Shown: positions 34,861-43,812, counted from the first letter of the stretch. The stretch is DNA of 64,000 nt from Robertmurraya dakarensis (GCF_900156875.1 NZ_LT707409.1:10923-74922); one strand, 5' to 3'. Notes: generated from the sequence alone by a model not told the origin. Numbers and translations are program-made.

Positions 34861-35625
34861 ATGGAGTATACCGTTAACAAATTAGCGAAAATGTCGGGAG
34901 TGAGCAGCCGGACATTGCGTTATTATGATGAAATTGGATTGCTTAAACCAGCAAGAATAAATTCGTCTGGTTACCGAATTTATGGGGAAAAAGAGGTAGA
35001 TTTGCTGCAGCAGATTTTATTTTACCGAGAATTGGAAGTAAGTTTGGAAGACATTATGAAAATCATTCATCAGCCGGCCTTTGATTCAATGGAGGCCTTA
35101 AAAAATCATTATAATCATCTGCTAATAAAGCGGGTTCGTCTTGATAAAATTATCGAAATCGTTGAGAAGACCATACAAAGCAAACAAGGAGGAATTGTCA
35201 TGAAGGATCAAGATAAGTTTGAAGGGTTGAAGGAAAGGCTGATTGAGAAAAATGAACAAAAATATGGCAAAGAAATAAGAGAGAAATATGGAGATAAGAC
35301 GGTTGAAGAAAGCAATGCGAAACTAAAGGGAATGAGTCAGGAAGATTATGAGGGGATGACAGCATTAGGAGAGGAAATTCTTGCTTTGCTAAAGGAAGCT
35401 TTCGCAACAGGAGATCCAGGGTCAGATCTAGCGCAAAAGCTTGCACATAAGCATAAGCAGTGGCTGACCTATTCTTGGCCGTCTTATTCGAAAGAAGCAC
35501 ATGCAGGTCTTGCCGATATGTATGTAGCAGACGAACGCTTCACAGTCTATTATGATAAGGCGGTTAAAGGAGGAACACAGTTTTTACGTGATGCGATCTA
35601 CATTTATCTAGGTATGAAGGGGTAA
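34861..35625 (+). CDS. MerR-family regulator with TipAS ligand domain
   Basis: A 254-residue protein: MerR DNA-binding domain (YTVNKLAKMSGVSSRTLRYY, GYRIYGEKEVDLLQQILFYR), a coiled-coil dimerisation helix (about 75-108), then a TipAS antibiotic-recognition domain (about 120-250, with WLTYSWPSYSKEAHAGL and the end FLRDAIYIYLG). Same layout as B. subtilis Mta and Streptomyces TipAL, which activate drug-efflux genes on binding hydrophobic compounds. ATG 34861 behind AGGAGGGTG. No efflux gene is adjacent, so targets are elsewhere or only itself. Confidence 0.9.
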   Translation: MEYTVNKLAKMSGVSSRTLRYYDEIGLLKPARINSSGYRIYGEKEVDLLQQILFYRELEVSLEDIMKIIHQPAFDSMEALKNHYNHLLIKRVRLDKIIEIVEKTIQSKQGGIVMKDQDKFEGLKERLIEKNEQKYGKEIREKYGDKTVEESNAKLKGMSQEDYEGMTALGEEILALLKEAFATGDPGSDLAQKLAHKHKQWLTYSWPSYSKEAHAGLADMYVADERFTVYYDKAVKGGTQFLRDAIYIYLGMKG

Positions 35626-35672
35626 ACAGGTGGATTTTTGAGTGTCAAACGAACGTCGTTTTACAAACCCTA

Positions 35673-36182
35673 TCATAACTTCAGTTTATTATAATGTTCA
35701 TACATGACTTTAAAGAGCCTTTCATCCCCTCCGCGGTCGGGATGAAGGGCTTTTAATATTTTTTTCAGCTCTTTTTTTAACTCTTGTTTGTCAGTGGCTG
35801 CATCTAAGCCTATGAAGGAGTGTATGGAAGCAGGTTTATAATCAGTAAGAGCAAATTCTGCTTTCAACATTTTTTTAAGAGAACGAACTTTTGCTTGTTC
35901 AATCGAAATTGCACTCCGCAGTCGATCAACTTCTTCTTTTAGTCTTTCGTTTTCTAGCATCGTTTTTTTAAACTGCGTCTGTTGGTCCTCACTAGATTTT
36001 TCTGTCTTTAATTTAGAGATAAAAGCAGTTAGATCATCCTGGTTAACAGAGTAGATGATTTTGATATGTGCTGAACGGTCAGCTTTCAGCTTTCCTTCAC
36101 GCAGCCACCGCGTTACGGTCTTTTCATTAACTGAAATGCCTGCATCTATTAATTGTTGAGTTACCTCTTTAACAGTTAACAT
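35673..36182 (-). CDS. Helix-turn-helix, coiled-coil, J-domain protein
   Basis: A 169-residue protein of three parts: an excisionase-like helix-turn-helix (LTVKEVTQQLIDAGISVNEK, TVTRWLREGKLKA), a coiled coil (about 70-115, LENERLKEEVDRLRSAISIE) and a truncated J domain carrying HPDRGGDE near the C-terminus. The HPD tripeptide is what stimulates DnaK ATPase. The J helix II is short. A DNA-bound DnaK recruiter is the obvious reading, but unproven. A 56-residue gene lies 13 bases upstream on the same strand. Confidence 0.82.
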   Translation of the reverse strand: MLTVKEVTQQLIDAGISVNEKTVTRWLREGKLKADRSAHIKIIYSVNQDDLTAFISKLKTEKSSEDQQTQFKKTMLENERLKEEVDRLRSAISIEQAKVRSLKKMLKAEFALTDYKPASIHSFIGLDAATDKQELKKELKKILKALHPDRGGDERLFKVMYEHYNKLKL

Positions 36183-36195
36183 TTCCTTCAATCCT

Positions 36196-36366
36196 TTAAT
36201 CGTAAATCTCATCCATTTCACGATGAATTTTTACAAGACTTTTCAATAGTTTTAAGAACTCTTTTTTATTTTCAAATGGAGTGTGATCCAGTGCTTTTTT
36301 GACATCATTACTTTTTTTCATAAGCTCTTCTAGGTTTTCTTTCACATGATTTGCTTTGCTTATCAT
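36196..36366 (-). CDS. Small helical protein upstream of the J-domain gene
   Basis: A 56-codon frame: MISKANHVKENLEELMKKSN at the N-terminus, ending HREMDEIYD. Predicted as two amphipathic helices, charged, no membrane segment. The ATG at 36366 has AAGGAG eight bases upstream, a good site, and the frame ends 13 bases before the next gene's start, so it probably forms an operon with the J-domain protein. No family recognised. Confidence 0.7.
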   Translation of the reverse strand: MISKANHVKENLEELMKKSNDVKKALDHTPFENKKEFLKLLKSLVKIHREMDEIYD

Positions 36367-36655
36367 CTGGAATCTCCTTTTTTATTAATTTCCTTTTAAA
36401 TTTAACATAAATCTCATTTTAGGCGATTACGAAAGGATTTCAATTCTATTAAAAATTAATTGCCTATGTTACTTAATGATTAAATTATTAGTTGACACGT
36501 TACATTGGGAATTTATGGATTTTTTGTGAAAAGACATAGTTAAACCAAGGCAGGGGAGAATATAGGCGAGAAAAATAAGAAAAAAATTTTTGGCTTGAAT
36601 AGCGGGTAATGCTTATTGTAATAAAACTTAACCGAGCTATTTGGTAGGGGGAAGA

Positions 36656-37234
36656 ATGAAATATAAGCATTTGATTTTAATAATAGGTATATTATTGTTA
36701 AATATTGGGATGAAAACATGGAGGCATGTTCCAAAGTGTCTTAAAAGTTTAGTTTTTGTTAGTTCCGTAAACACATTGTATTATGGTATTTGCAGGAGGC
36801 ATTTGGTTTGGGAGTTCACTCCCGGCGGGATCCATTGGAAACTATTGAGAGTGATACATGTAATTTTAGTCACGCCCTCAATCGTTCTATTGTTTTTATC
36901 AAAACTGCCAAAATCACTTTATAAACAAATTGTGTACCTGATAAGCTGGGTGATCGTGGCCAGTACGATTGAGCTGATGATCCATAAGCAAAAGTTAATT
37001 CAATATAAGCATGGTTGGAATATACTTTGGTCAGCTTTTATTTATGTGAAGATGTTTATTTACAGTTATCTGTTCCCAAAGAAACCTTACTTAACAATCC
37101 TGCTTTCGATTCTTTCAAGCTTGTTTTTAGTGAAGAAATTTAAAGTTCCAGTAGGGAAAAAGCACAGATTTTCAAGGCGTTTTGGATTCTTGGTAGATCT
37201 CTTTTATCATACAAAGCTAGAGGATTGGTTTTGA
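36656..37234 (+). CDS. CBO0543-like membrane protein
   Basis: A 192-residue protein with about five hydrophobic helices. The second half (FLSKLPKSLYKQIVYLISWV, QYKHGWNILWSAFIYVKMFI, then VKKFKVP) aligns by eye with the protein at 62199-62732, so they are paralogues. These belong to the group annotated CBO0543 in Bacilli and Clostridia; function unknown. ATG 36656 after GGGGGAAG. Confidence 0.78.
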   Translation: MKYKHLILIIGILLLNIGMKTWRHVPKCLKSLVFVSSVNTLYYGICRRHLVWEFTPGGIHWKLLRVIHVILVTPSIVLLFLSKLPKSLYKQIVYLISWVIVASTIELMIHKQKLIQYKHGWNILWSAFIYVKMFIYSYLFPKKPYLTILLSILSSLFLVKKFKVPVGKKHRFSRRFGFLVDLFYHTKLEDWF

Positions 37235-37265
37235 ATACGAAACCAACTGACAAGCGGTCGCTATG

Positions 37266-37831
37266 TCAATTAGTTTCGAGATGTATGTTGCGCAAGGTAC
37301 GCAATAGCACAAGAAAAGTAATTTCAACGATAAGACTGCTGATCACGGTGATGATTGTTAATGCGATTAATATATCTCCTGAAAAATTGATCATGAACGA
37401 GTTTAAAAGGGAGGCTGTCAGCATGACTGTAAGGCAGCTGTAACATGTCTTAGAGACCCTTTTCATTAACGCATTATTACCTCTATTAACGACAATCTCC
37501 ATCATCAGCCTAAAGAGATAAAAAACGAGAATGATTTTTAACCAGCCAAGTACGATGTTATATATTGACCAACCTGATAAAACAGCCGTTGTTCCAAGCC
37601 CATCCATACCTGTATTTTGCTGAATAAAGACTGTAGGAATGGATAAAAAAAGGAGGGCAAGTGAGAAGTTTTTGGCTTTATGTCCAATTGGAAATTCTTT
37701 TAAGATTAACGAGATTCTGACAAAATAAGCCAGTATCCGATTGGGTCGGGCAGGAGATCAACTACAAATAGATGGATCTCAATCCAAACAAATAAATAAC
37801 CCCAAAATATTCTGTTAAAAGCTTGGTCCAT
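37266..37831 (-). pseudogene. Membrane protein gene with a frameshift
   Basis: A start at 37831 (GGAGG eight bases ahead, ATG overlapping the region after the upstream stop) reads MDQAFNRIFWGYLFVWIEIH and on to DPIGYWLILSESR then a stop at about 37703. A second frame carries on without a gap in sense: AYFVRISLILKEFPIGHKAK and then 140 further residues to 37266. Joining them gives a protein of about 188 residues with five helices. The shift lies near 37715-37735. Either a real lesion or a sequencing indel. No family recognised. Confidence 0.7.
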
Positions 37832-37832
37832 C

Positions 37833-38774
37833 TTACGTGCCTCCTTGCTTTTCCGTGATGATGCCACTAACAATCTGGTCGGTCAGGTAGGGGTGATCAA
37901 TGATGGGAGCTTTCCTTAGAAATGGGTCTCCGCCATCAGTAGTTCCTGAGATTGACACACCGAACTCAAAAAAGCTTTTCCGGTCTGGATTGAATTGCAT
38001 GGAAAGCTGTATCCAATCATTTTGATCCAAGGTAATCGGAAAGATTTCTTCTTTTATCGAGACACCTTTAATTTCACTCCACTCTAAGTTCCGTTCTTCT
38101 TCAAACCATATAGGAGGGTTAGCGCCATCTTTTAGTGCCTCCAGTTCTTTTAATTTTTCCTGATCGAGCATTACTTTAACGTCTACATCATGATCGATTT
38201 GCTCCGCAAAGGGGACTGTAATGGATTCAATTGTTACAGGTTTTGCAGCAACGAGAGTCTTATCACTGCGATGATGATTGCTGCTTGAACTGACGCGTGT
38301 TTCAAAAATATCAGACCCCGGGAGAGTTCCGTACACATTGACTTTACCGATATCGGCATTTACTTCTTCTCCATTTGAAAAAATAAAGCTGATTTCCTCA
38401 AAAGACCATACATCCTCTGAATCTTGTTCAATGGGGAGGAATGGAGTTGGCAGTTTAAGCCTTACCGATTTTAAGTGTTGATGTGAAAACTCTTGTTCAA
38501 ATTTAGGAACATTAGATGTCCGCATTGAGAACCCATCGGAGGCTGGATACAGCTCAACATCCACTCCATCTACGACTGCATAACTGACTTTTGATTGATC
38601 ATGCTTGTTGGTTAAATAATGGAATGTTAAATAGTTATCATCTTGGAGGTATGTTTCGTAATAATGGTCTAGGAAAATGGGCTGATCTATTTGTTTTGAT
38701 TGCCAAAATAAGTAGTTGCCTGCCCAACTAACTACGACAATCAAAAGACCGATCCATAGGTACTTTTCTTTCAT
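37833..38774 (-). CDS. Membrane-anchored extracellular protein, unknown
   Basis: A 313-residue protein with an N-terminal hydrophobic anchor (about 5-23) and a large beta-rich outside domain; no lipobox. It contains aromatic- and Asp-rich strands (DDNYLTFHYLTNKHDQ, WSFEEISFIFSNGEE) but no family was recognised. The frameshifted membrane-protein gene starts two bases after its stop, so the pair was one operon. Confidence 0.75.
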   Translation of the reverse strand: MKEKYLWIGLLIVVVSWAGNYLFWQSKQIDQPIFLDHYYETYLQDDNYLTFHYLTNKHDQSKVSYAVVDGVDVELYPASDGFSMRTSNVPKFEQEFSHQHLKSVRLKLPTPFLPIEQDSEDVWSFEEISFIFSNGEEVNADIGKVNVYGTLPGSDIFETRVSSSSNHHRSDKTLVAAKPVTIESITVPFAEQIDHDVDVKVMLDQEKLKELEALKDGANPPIWFEEERNLEWSEIKGVSIKEEIFPITLDQNDWIQLSMQFNPDRKSFFEFGVSISGTTDGGDPFLRKAPIIDHPYLTDQIVSGIITEKQGGT

Positions 38775-38794
38775 GGTGCATCAGCCACCCCTTT

Positions 38795-39424
38795 CTATTT
38801 ATTACTTTGCATTGCGGTGAACATCCCTAACACTATGTAAACTGTACCGATAAAACGCTTTTGTTTTAATAGAATAAGAGGATGTTTTTTTAACCAGCCT
38901 CTAACTCTGCTAGATAGTAGTGCATAAAAACTATCACTGCAAAGACCAAGCAACATTAATATGAATCCCAGCAAAAGAATTTGAATAGCTACGGGACCAT
39001 TTGAAATTTTTACAAACTGCGGTAAGAAAGCAAACATAAATAATGCTAACTTTGGGTTCAAGAGATTTACCACAGCTCCTTCAATAAAAATATGTTTAAG
39101 ATTCACATGTTCTTCAAAGTTTTTTTCCTCGACTTCCGTTCTGTTTACGAGTTCTCTTATCCCTAGATAAATCAAATAGATGGCTCCGATGTATTTTACG
39201 ATAGTGAAGGCTGTAACGGATGAGACTAAGATGGCTGATAAGCCGAGTGCTGCAGCGATTACGTGTATAAGGGTGCCTGCAGAGATACCTAAAGCGGATA
39301 CTACCCCTGCAGCTCGTCCTTGGTCGATGCTTCTAGTAATAATATAAATGACTGCTGGTCCAGGTGTTACAAGCAGGATCAGCGCAGCTCCAACAAAAAG
39401 AATAATCGTTGGGATATCAAGCAT
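38795..39424 (-). CDS. LysE/RhtB-family amino-acid exporter
   Basis: A 209-residue protein with six helices and the LysE family start ILFVGAALILLVTPGPAVIY, GISAGTLIHVIAAALGLSAI and NLLNPKLALFMFAFLPQFV. Members export amino acids such as threonine, homoserine or lysine. The ATG 39424 with GGAGG eight bases in front is preferred to a TTG five codons earlier. Substrate unknown. Confidence 0.93.
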   Translation of the reverse strand: MLDIPTIILFVGAALILLVTPGPAVIYIITRSIDQGRAAGVVSALGISAGTLIHVIAAALGLSAILVSSVTAFTIVKYIGAIYLIYLGIRELVNRTEVEEKNFEEHVNLKHIFIEGAVVNLLNPKLALFMFAFLPQFVKISNGPVAIQILLLGFILMLLGLCSDSFYALLSSRVRGWLKKHPLILLKQKRFIGTVYIVLGMFTAMQSNK

Positions 39425-39589
39425 TTTATTTTCCTCCAATAAATTGTACCTTACCCATTTAATCTTCGAGATTCCTAGGGAATATCCTTTCTTATTTTAT
39501 AAGCTTATATATGCTAATAGAGAATAAGTTAACCTAAGATGAGATGAGGAAAAGCTAACTTTGCGATTTTTGCAGGAGGAGTTAGAAAA

Positions 39590-41323
39590 ATGAAGAGTCA
39601 ACAAGGCGGCATGAAATCGTTTATACATTTAGTACTGTCGACGAATATCCCTAGATGGGCATTAACAGCAGGGTTAATTGGCAGCATCGTAACAACGCTG
39701 GCTGGCCTTTCGATACCGCTATTAACGAGAGAGTTGGTGGATGGCTTCTCGGCGTCCTCAATCAGCATGTCCATCGGTGTCTTAATTGCGGTTGTCTTTA
39801 TTTTACAAGGCGTCATTGATGGGGTGTCGACTTATTTGTTAGCATCAGTTGGCCAAAGAATTGTTGCGGGACTGAGAAGGAACATGTGGGTGAAGCTGAT
39901 CAGGCTGCCTGTCACGTATTTTGACAAACAGCAGAGCGGAGAGTCTGTCAGCCGGGTTATCAATGATACTGGGATTGTTAAAGATTTAATTTCGCAGCAT
40001 TTTCCACAGTTTATCACAGGGATCATTTCAATCATCGGTGCGATTGTCATCCTTTTGATCATGGATTGGAAAATGACCTTATTAATGTTAATTTCTGTTC
40101 CATTAACGATGGTCATTATGATGCCTTTAGGCAGAAAAATGGCGAGGATTTCTCGCGGGCTGCAAGATGAAACGGCATCTTTTTCAGGAGAAATTCAGCA
40201 AACACTCAGTGAAATCCGCTTAATGAAGTCTTCTAATGCAGAGATGTTTGAAGAAGAAAAAGGCGTACAAGGAGTGGGTAAGCTGCTTTCATACGGATTA
40301 AAGGAAGCTAGGATTTTTGCTCTAATTGGGCCGACTATGTACACAATTGTTATGATCGTCATTGTGATGATCATTGGATATGGTGGCATCCGTGTGGCTA
40401 ATGGCTCGATGTCAACAGGGTCACTGGTTGCCTTCTTATTATATTTGTTTCAAATTATCTATCCGATCACGTCTTTTGCGATGTTTTTTACACAAATGCA
40501 AAAAGCAAAAGGGGCGACTGAACGGATCATTGCTATTATGGAGCTCCCTCTTGAGAATGGGCAAGATGGATTGGAAATGGATATTACCGATCAACCTCTC
40601 TATGTTTCAAATGTGTCGTTTGCTTATAGTGAAGAAGAGCAGGTTATTCAAGATGTATCGTTTGAAGCCACACCTGGTCAAATGATTGCTTTTGCTGGTC
40701 CAAGCGGCGGGGGAAAGACTACTTTGTTCGGGCTGCTTGAACGATATTATGAACCGACATCTGGTGTGATCAAAATTGGAAACACCTCGATTGGTGATCT
40801 GTCACTAGCGTCGTGGAGAAGTCAAATTGGTTATGTATCCCAAGAAAGTGCGATGATGGCCGGAACGATCCGTGAGAACTTATGCTACGGTCTGAAAAAA
40901 TGGGAAGACATTTCGGACGAACGTTTGTGGGAAGTGGCGAAAATGGCTTATGCTGATGAATTTATACAATCTTTTCCGAATGGGCTGGATACAGAGGTAG
41001 GGGAACGCGGTGTGAAATTATCAGGTGGGCAGCGGCAGCGCATTGCGATTGCCCGCGCATTTTTACGAGACCCAAAAATCCTCATGATGGACGAAGCGAC
41101 AGCAAGCCTGGATAGTCAATCGGAGAGCATTGTACAAGAGGCGTTAGCACGATTAATGGAAGGACGCACAACCTTTGTGATTGCACATAGATTATCGACG
41201 ATTGTTGACGCCGACCAGATTGTTTTTATTGAAAAGGGACGCGTGACAGGCAAAGGAACGCACCAAGAATTAATCAAAACTCATAACTTATACCGTGCTT
41301 TTGCGGAACAACAGTTGACATAA
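39590..41323 (+). CDS. bmrA: BmrA-type multidrug ABC exporter (half-transporter)
   Basis: A 577-residue half-transporter: six-helix membrane domain (about 22-310) then ATPase. Walker A GPSGGGKT at 370-377, signature LSGGQRQR from 477, Walker B ILMMDEATASLD with Glu502, H-loop in IAHRLSTIVDADQ. The sequence tracks B. subtilis BmrA (YvcC) closely, for example LPVTYFDKQQSGESVSRV and the GPSGGGKTTLF core. It works as a homodimer exporting amphiphilic drugs. AGGAGGAG precedes the ATG. Confidence 0.92.
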   Translation: MKSQQGGMKSFIHLVLSTNIPRWALTAGLIGSIVTTLAGLSIPLLTRELVDGFSASSISMSIGVLIAVVFILQGVIDGVSTYLLASVGQRIVAGLRRNMWVKLIRLPVTYFDKQQSGESVSRVINDTGIVKDLISQHFPQFITGIISIIGAIVILLIMDWKMTLLMLISVPLTMVIMMPLGRKMARISRGLQDETASFSGEIQQTLSEIRLMKSSNAEMFEEEKGVQGVGKLLSYGLKEARIFALIGPTMYTIVMIVIVMIIGYGGIRVANGSMSTGSLVAFLLYLFQIIYPITSFAMFFTQMQKAKGATERIIAIMELPLENGQDGLEMDITDQPLYVSNVSFAYSEEEQVIQDVSFEATPGQMIAFAGPSGGGKTTLFGLLERYYEPTSGVIKIGNTSIGDLSLASWRSQIGYVSQESAMMAGTIRENLCYGLKKWEDISDERLWEVAKMAYADEFIQSFPNGLDTEVGERGVKLSGGQRQRIAIARAFLRDPKILMMDEATASLDSQSESIVQEALARLMEGRTTFVIAHRLSTIVDADQIVFIEKGRVTGKGTHQELIKTHNLYRAFAEQQLT

Positions 41324-41388
41324 GGGCATAAGGAGAACTGGGATGGATTTTGTCTTTTTGTTGGTATGAAGGACATTATCTTTACAGG

Positions 41389-42030
41389 AACCGTCTTTAT
41401 GGTTCGGATGAAAGCCGGTTTTACTGAGTTTTTTGCGGGACTCGGTCTTCATGGCCAGGATGAGAACCGCTGTTGTTGATTTCCTTGAAAGAACCGGTCA
41501 TCATGGCCGGAATGAGAACCTATCTTTCTGATTTCTATGCGAGAGCCGGTCTTCATGGTCGGGATGAGAACCAATATTACTGAATTTTTTTGCGGGAACG
41601 GTCTTCATTGATAGGATGAAAACCGGTTTTACTGAGTTTTTTGTGGAATTCGGTCTTCATGGCCGGAATGAGAACCGATGTTACTGAGTTTTTTTGCGGG
41701 AACGGTCTTCATTGATAGGATGAGAACCGGTTTTACTGATTTTTTTTGTGGAACTCGGTCTTCATGGCCGGAATGAGAACCGATGTTACTGAGTTTTTTT
41801 ACGGGAAGGGTCTTCATTGATAGGATGAAACCCGGTTTTACTGATTTTTTTGTGGGACTCGGTCTTCATTGCCAGGATGAGAACCGCTGTTGCTGATTTC
41901 CTTGAGAGAACCGGTCATCATGGCCGGGATGAAAACCTATCTTTCTGATTTCTATGCGAGAGCCGGTCTTCATCGGCAGAATGAAAGCCGAATTACCAGA
42001 AATCTTTGTGGAAGAGATCTTCATGACCAG
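41389..42030. repeat. Tandem array of about 12 degenerate 52-bp palindromic units
   Basis: Units start at 41389, 41441, 41493, 41545, 41597 and on to 42014, spaced 52 bases (one 53). Each has a pseudo-palindrome of the form GGTCTTCAT-ggCCGgg-ATGAGAACC, then a T-rich linker such as TTACTGAGTTTTTTTGCGGG. Two unit types alternate in the middle, and units 2-4 (41441-41596) recur as units 10-12 (from 41858), indicating block duplication. Together with flanks it fills the 812-base gap between the exporter and the DUF421 gene. Short minus-strand frames inside it are by-products of the repeat. Confidence 0.88.
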
Positions 42031-42135
42031 TGAAGGAAGTTGTAGAGTATACACCTGCTAAAACTCAATGGATAGTGAAACATAAGTTGGGAAAAATACC
42101 AGTAACTCTTTCTAAAGAAATGGTGGGTATTTAAG

Positions 42136-42777
42136 ATGGATTGGGATGTTATATGGAAAGCAGTATTGATTGTACTAGTGGCAACGGTGTTGTTGAGGGT
42201 TGCCGGGAGGAAGACCATTTCACAAATGACCTTGGCAGAAACAGTTCTTATGGTTGCGATTGGTTCTTTATTAGTTCAGCCGGTAGCAGATAAAAATATT
42301 TGGACAACCTTTTTAGTCGGGGGAATTTTTGTTGCTACATTATTAGTGATGGAATTTTCACAACTAAAGTCGGATCGAATAGAGAAAATGATTACAGGAA
42401 AAGCAAAGGTAGTCATAGAAAATGGGACATTAAATGAAAAGAATTTGAAAAAACTTAGATTGACAGTCGATCAACTTGAGATGCAGCTTAGACAAAATAG
42501 CGTCTCCAAAATAAGTGATGTTAAATGGGCAACTTTAGAGCCAAATGGCCAGCTGGGCTATGAACTAAAAGAGGACGCCCAGCCTGTAACGAAGAAGGAG
42601 TTTGAAGACTTCAAACAAACAATAGTTAAACTAATACCAAGTAATGCCCAGCTTACACATATGACTGAGATCGTGAGTTTATTAAATAAAAAAATAAACC
42701 CAGAAAATCAAGAAGATATTTTTGAAGAAGTTCATAACAGTGCACATAAGAAAGCTCCTCCTAGACATTTACAATAG
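42136..42777 (+). CDS. DUF421-family membrane protein (YetF/YrbG-like)
   Basis: A 213-residue protein: three N-terminal helices (about 5-80) containing LRVAGRKTISQMTLAETVLM and GSLLVQPVAD, then the soluble DUF421 domain (IVIENGTLNEKNLKKLRLTV-like, SDVKWATLEPNGQLGY). The family is common in spore formers, and some members (YetF group) affect spore germination. Weak GGTGGGT site before the ATG. Confidence 0.9.
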   Translation: MDWDVIWKAVLIVLVATVLLRVAGRKTISQMTLAETVLMVAIGSLLVQPVADKNIWTTFLVGGIFVATLLVMEFSQLKSDRIEKMITGKAKVVIENGTLNEKNLKKLRLTVDQLEMQLRQNSVSKISDVKWATLEPNGQLGYELKEDAQPVTKKEFEDFKQTIVKLIPSNAQLTHMTEIVSLLNKKINPENQEDIFEEVHNSAHKKAPPRHLQ

Positions 42778-42796
42778 AAGGAACTTTTCGTGTTGA

Positions 42797-42826
42797 GGGT
42801 AAAATCTTAGGGTTTTATCCTTTTTC
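42797..42826 (+). terminator. Terminator of the DUF421 gene
   Basis: GGGTAAAATC (42798-42807) pairs with GGTTTTATCC (42811-42820), one mismatch, followed by TTTTT. Confidence 0.75.
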
Positions 42827-42896
42827 TTTGCGTTTTTGCAGAAGCTTAGCGATCCGTAACAGACTGTTTATTTCCGTGTTCATTTACCTTTATAAT

Positions 42897-42926
42897 CAAA
42901 AAACTAGCCACTATTAAGTAGCTAGT
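42897..42926 (-). terminator. Terminator of the YhcN/YlaJ remnant
   Basis: ACTAGCCACT (42903-42912) pairs with AGTAGCTAGT (42917-42926); on the minus strand a T-run follows. It lies just past the end of the remnant gene. Confidence 0.7.
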
Positions 42927-42952
42927 ATGGAGGATGAATTTTTAACCAGCCT

Positions 42953-43252
42953 TTAACGAGCATTTGGGAATATTCTTCTAATCATTTCATTAAATTCCCC
43001 AACTAAACCTTCAATCGGTTCACCTTGCTGTATTCGTTTACCATAGCCAGCCATTCGATCCACAAAGTCTGGGTTTGAGGATACGAAGACATTTTGAATG
43101 TCACGATCCGTGGATTTAACGGCACGGGAGATTTTTTGTTCAATTTCTCTAGTAACCTCTTCTTTTGGCTGTCCTTTTAAAATAACGGCAACATACGCAT
43201 TGGCGTTGGTCACCATCACGGTTGCTTGTCTCACTTCTTCTAAATCGGTTAC
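42953..43252 (-). pseudogene. YhcN/YlaJ-type sporulation lipoprotein remnant
   Basis: The frame reads VTDLEEVRQATVMVTNANAY and on through AGYGKRIQQGEPIEGLVGEF to its end, the C-terminal half of YhcN/YlaJ-family spore lipoproteins. Upstream, a TAA interrupts it at 43253, and no signal peptide, lipobox or start with a ribosome site is present; the GTG at 43234 is weak. The normal protein is about twice as long. Best read as a 5'-deleted relic that kept its terminator. Confidence 0.75.
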
Positions 43253-43380
43253 TTAAATCTTTTCATTTATAATCCTCCCTTTCAAGAGTTTGTCACTTGA
43301 TTGAAATCAATTCATTTTTCGTAAAAAGATTGTATGATTTGTTTGTAATACGAAGTAGTGAATTATAGGGGGAAGTAAAC

Positions 43381-43812
43381 ATGAATACCATAATTGTGTA
43401 CACCAGTATGACCGGAAACACAGAATTTATGGCGCAGACTATTGCAAATGAGTTAATGATGCAAGGTGATCATGTAGAAATAAAGGATGCCCTTGATGCG
43501 TATGCAGATGAACTTAAAGACTATGACCGTATTCTAATTGGAAGCTATACTTGGGGAGATGGAGATTTGCCAGATGAAATACTGGACTTCTATGATGAGT
43601 TAGAGGATACAGACCTAATAGGTAAAGCCGCAGCATCATTCGGTTCAGGCGATTCTTCCTATGATCATTTTGCCAGAGCCGTGGACATCTTCGAGCAAAA
43701 GCTGCAGGAACAAGGGTGTATCATTACAGTTAAAGGGCTAAAGGCAGATATGGATTCGGAAGAAGTAATGAAGGCAAAATGTAGAGAGTTTTGTGAGGCA
43801 TTAAGTGTATAA
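43381..43812 (+). CDS. Flavodoxin
   Basis: A 143-residue short-chain flavodoxin. FMN-binding loops: YTSMTGNTEFMA (phosphate loop), SYTWGDGDLPDE (first isoalloxazine loop) and SFGSGDSSYDHFA (second). Replaces ferredoxin as an electron carrier when iron is short; related to YkuN/YkuP of B. subtilis, which are Fur controlled. GGGGGAAG precedes the ATG. A Fur box lies 210 bases after its stop, in front of the next genes, not in front of it. Confidence 0.94.
   Translation: MNTIIVYTSMTGNTEFMAQTIANELMMQGDHVEIKDALDAYADELKDYDRILIGSYTWGDGDLPDEILDFYDELEDTDLIGKAAASFGSGDSSYDHFARAVDIFEQKLQEQGCIITVKGLKADMDSEEVMKAKCREFCEALSV

Noticed and set aside
37225-37443. Plus-strand 72-residue frame after the CBO0543-like gene
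   Set aside because: It overlaps the antisense frameshifted membrane-protein gene, whose continuous sense across two frames is far stronger.
41389-42030. CRISPR array
   Set aside because: The units are wholly repetitive with no unique spacers, the repeats are degenerate, and no cas gene is nearby.
41629-42054. Short minus-strand proteins with SHSGHEDR repeats in the 52-bp array
   Set aside because: They are by-products of the repeats: the 52-base period is not a multiple of three, there are no ribosome sites, and frames change along the array.
43381-43812. Fur control of the flavodoxin gene
   Set aside because: The clear Fur box lies downstream of the flavodoxin gene. The palindrome in its own leader near 43296 (TTGATTGAAATCAA) does not match the Fur consensus.
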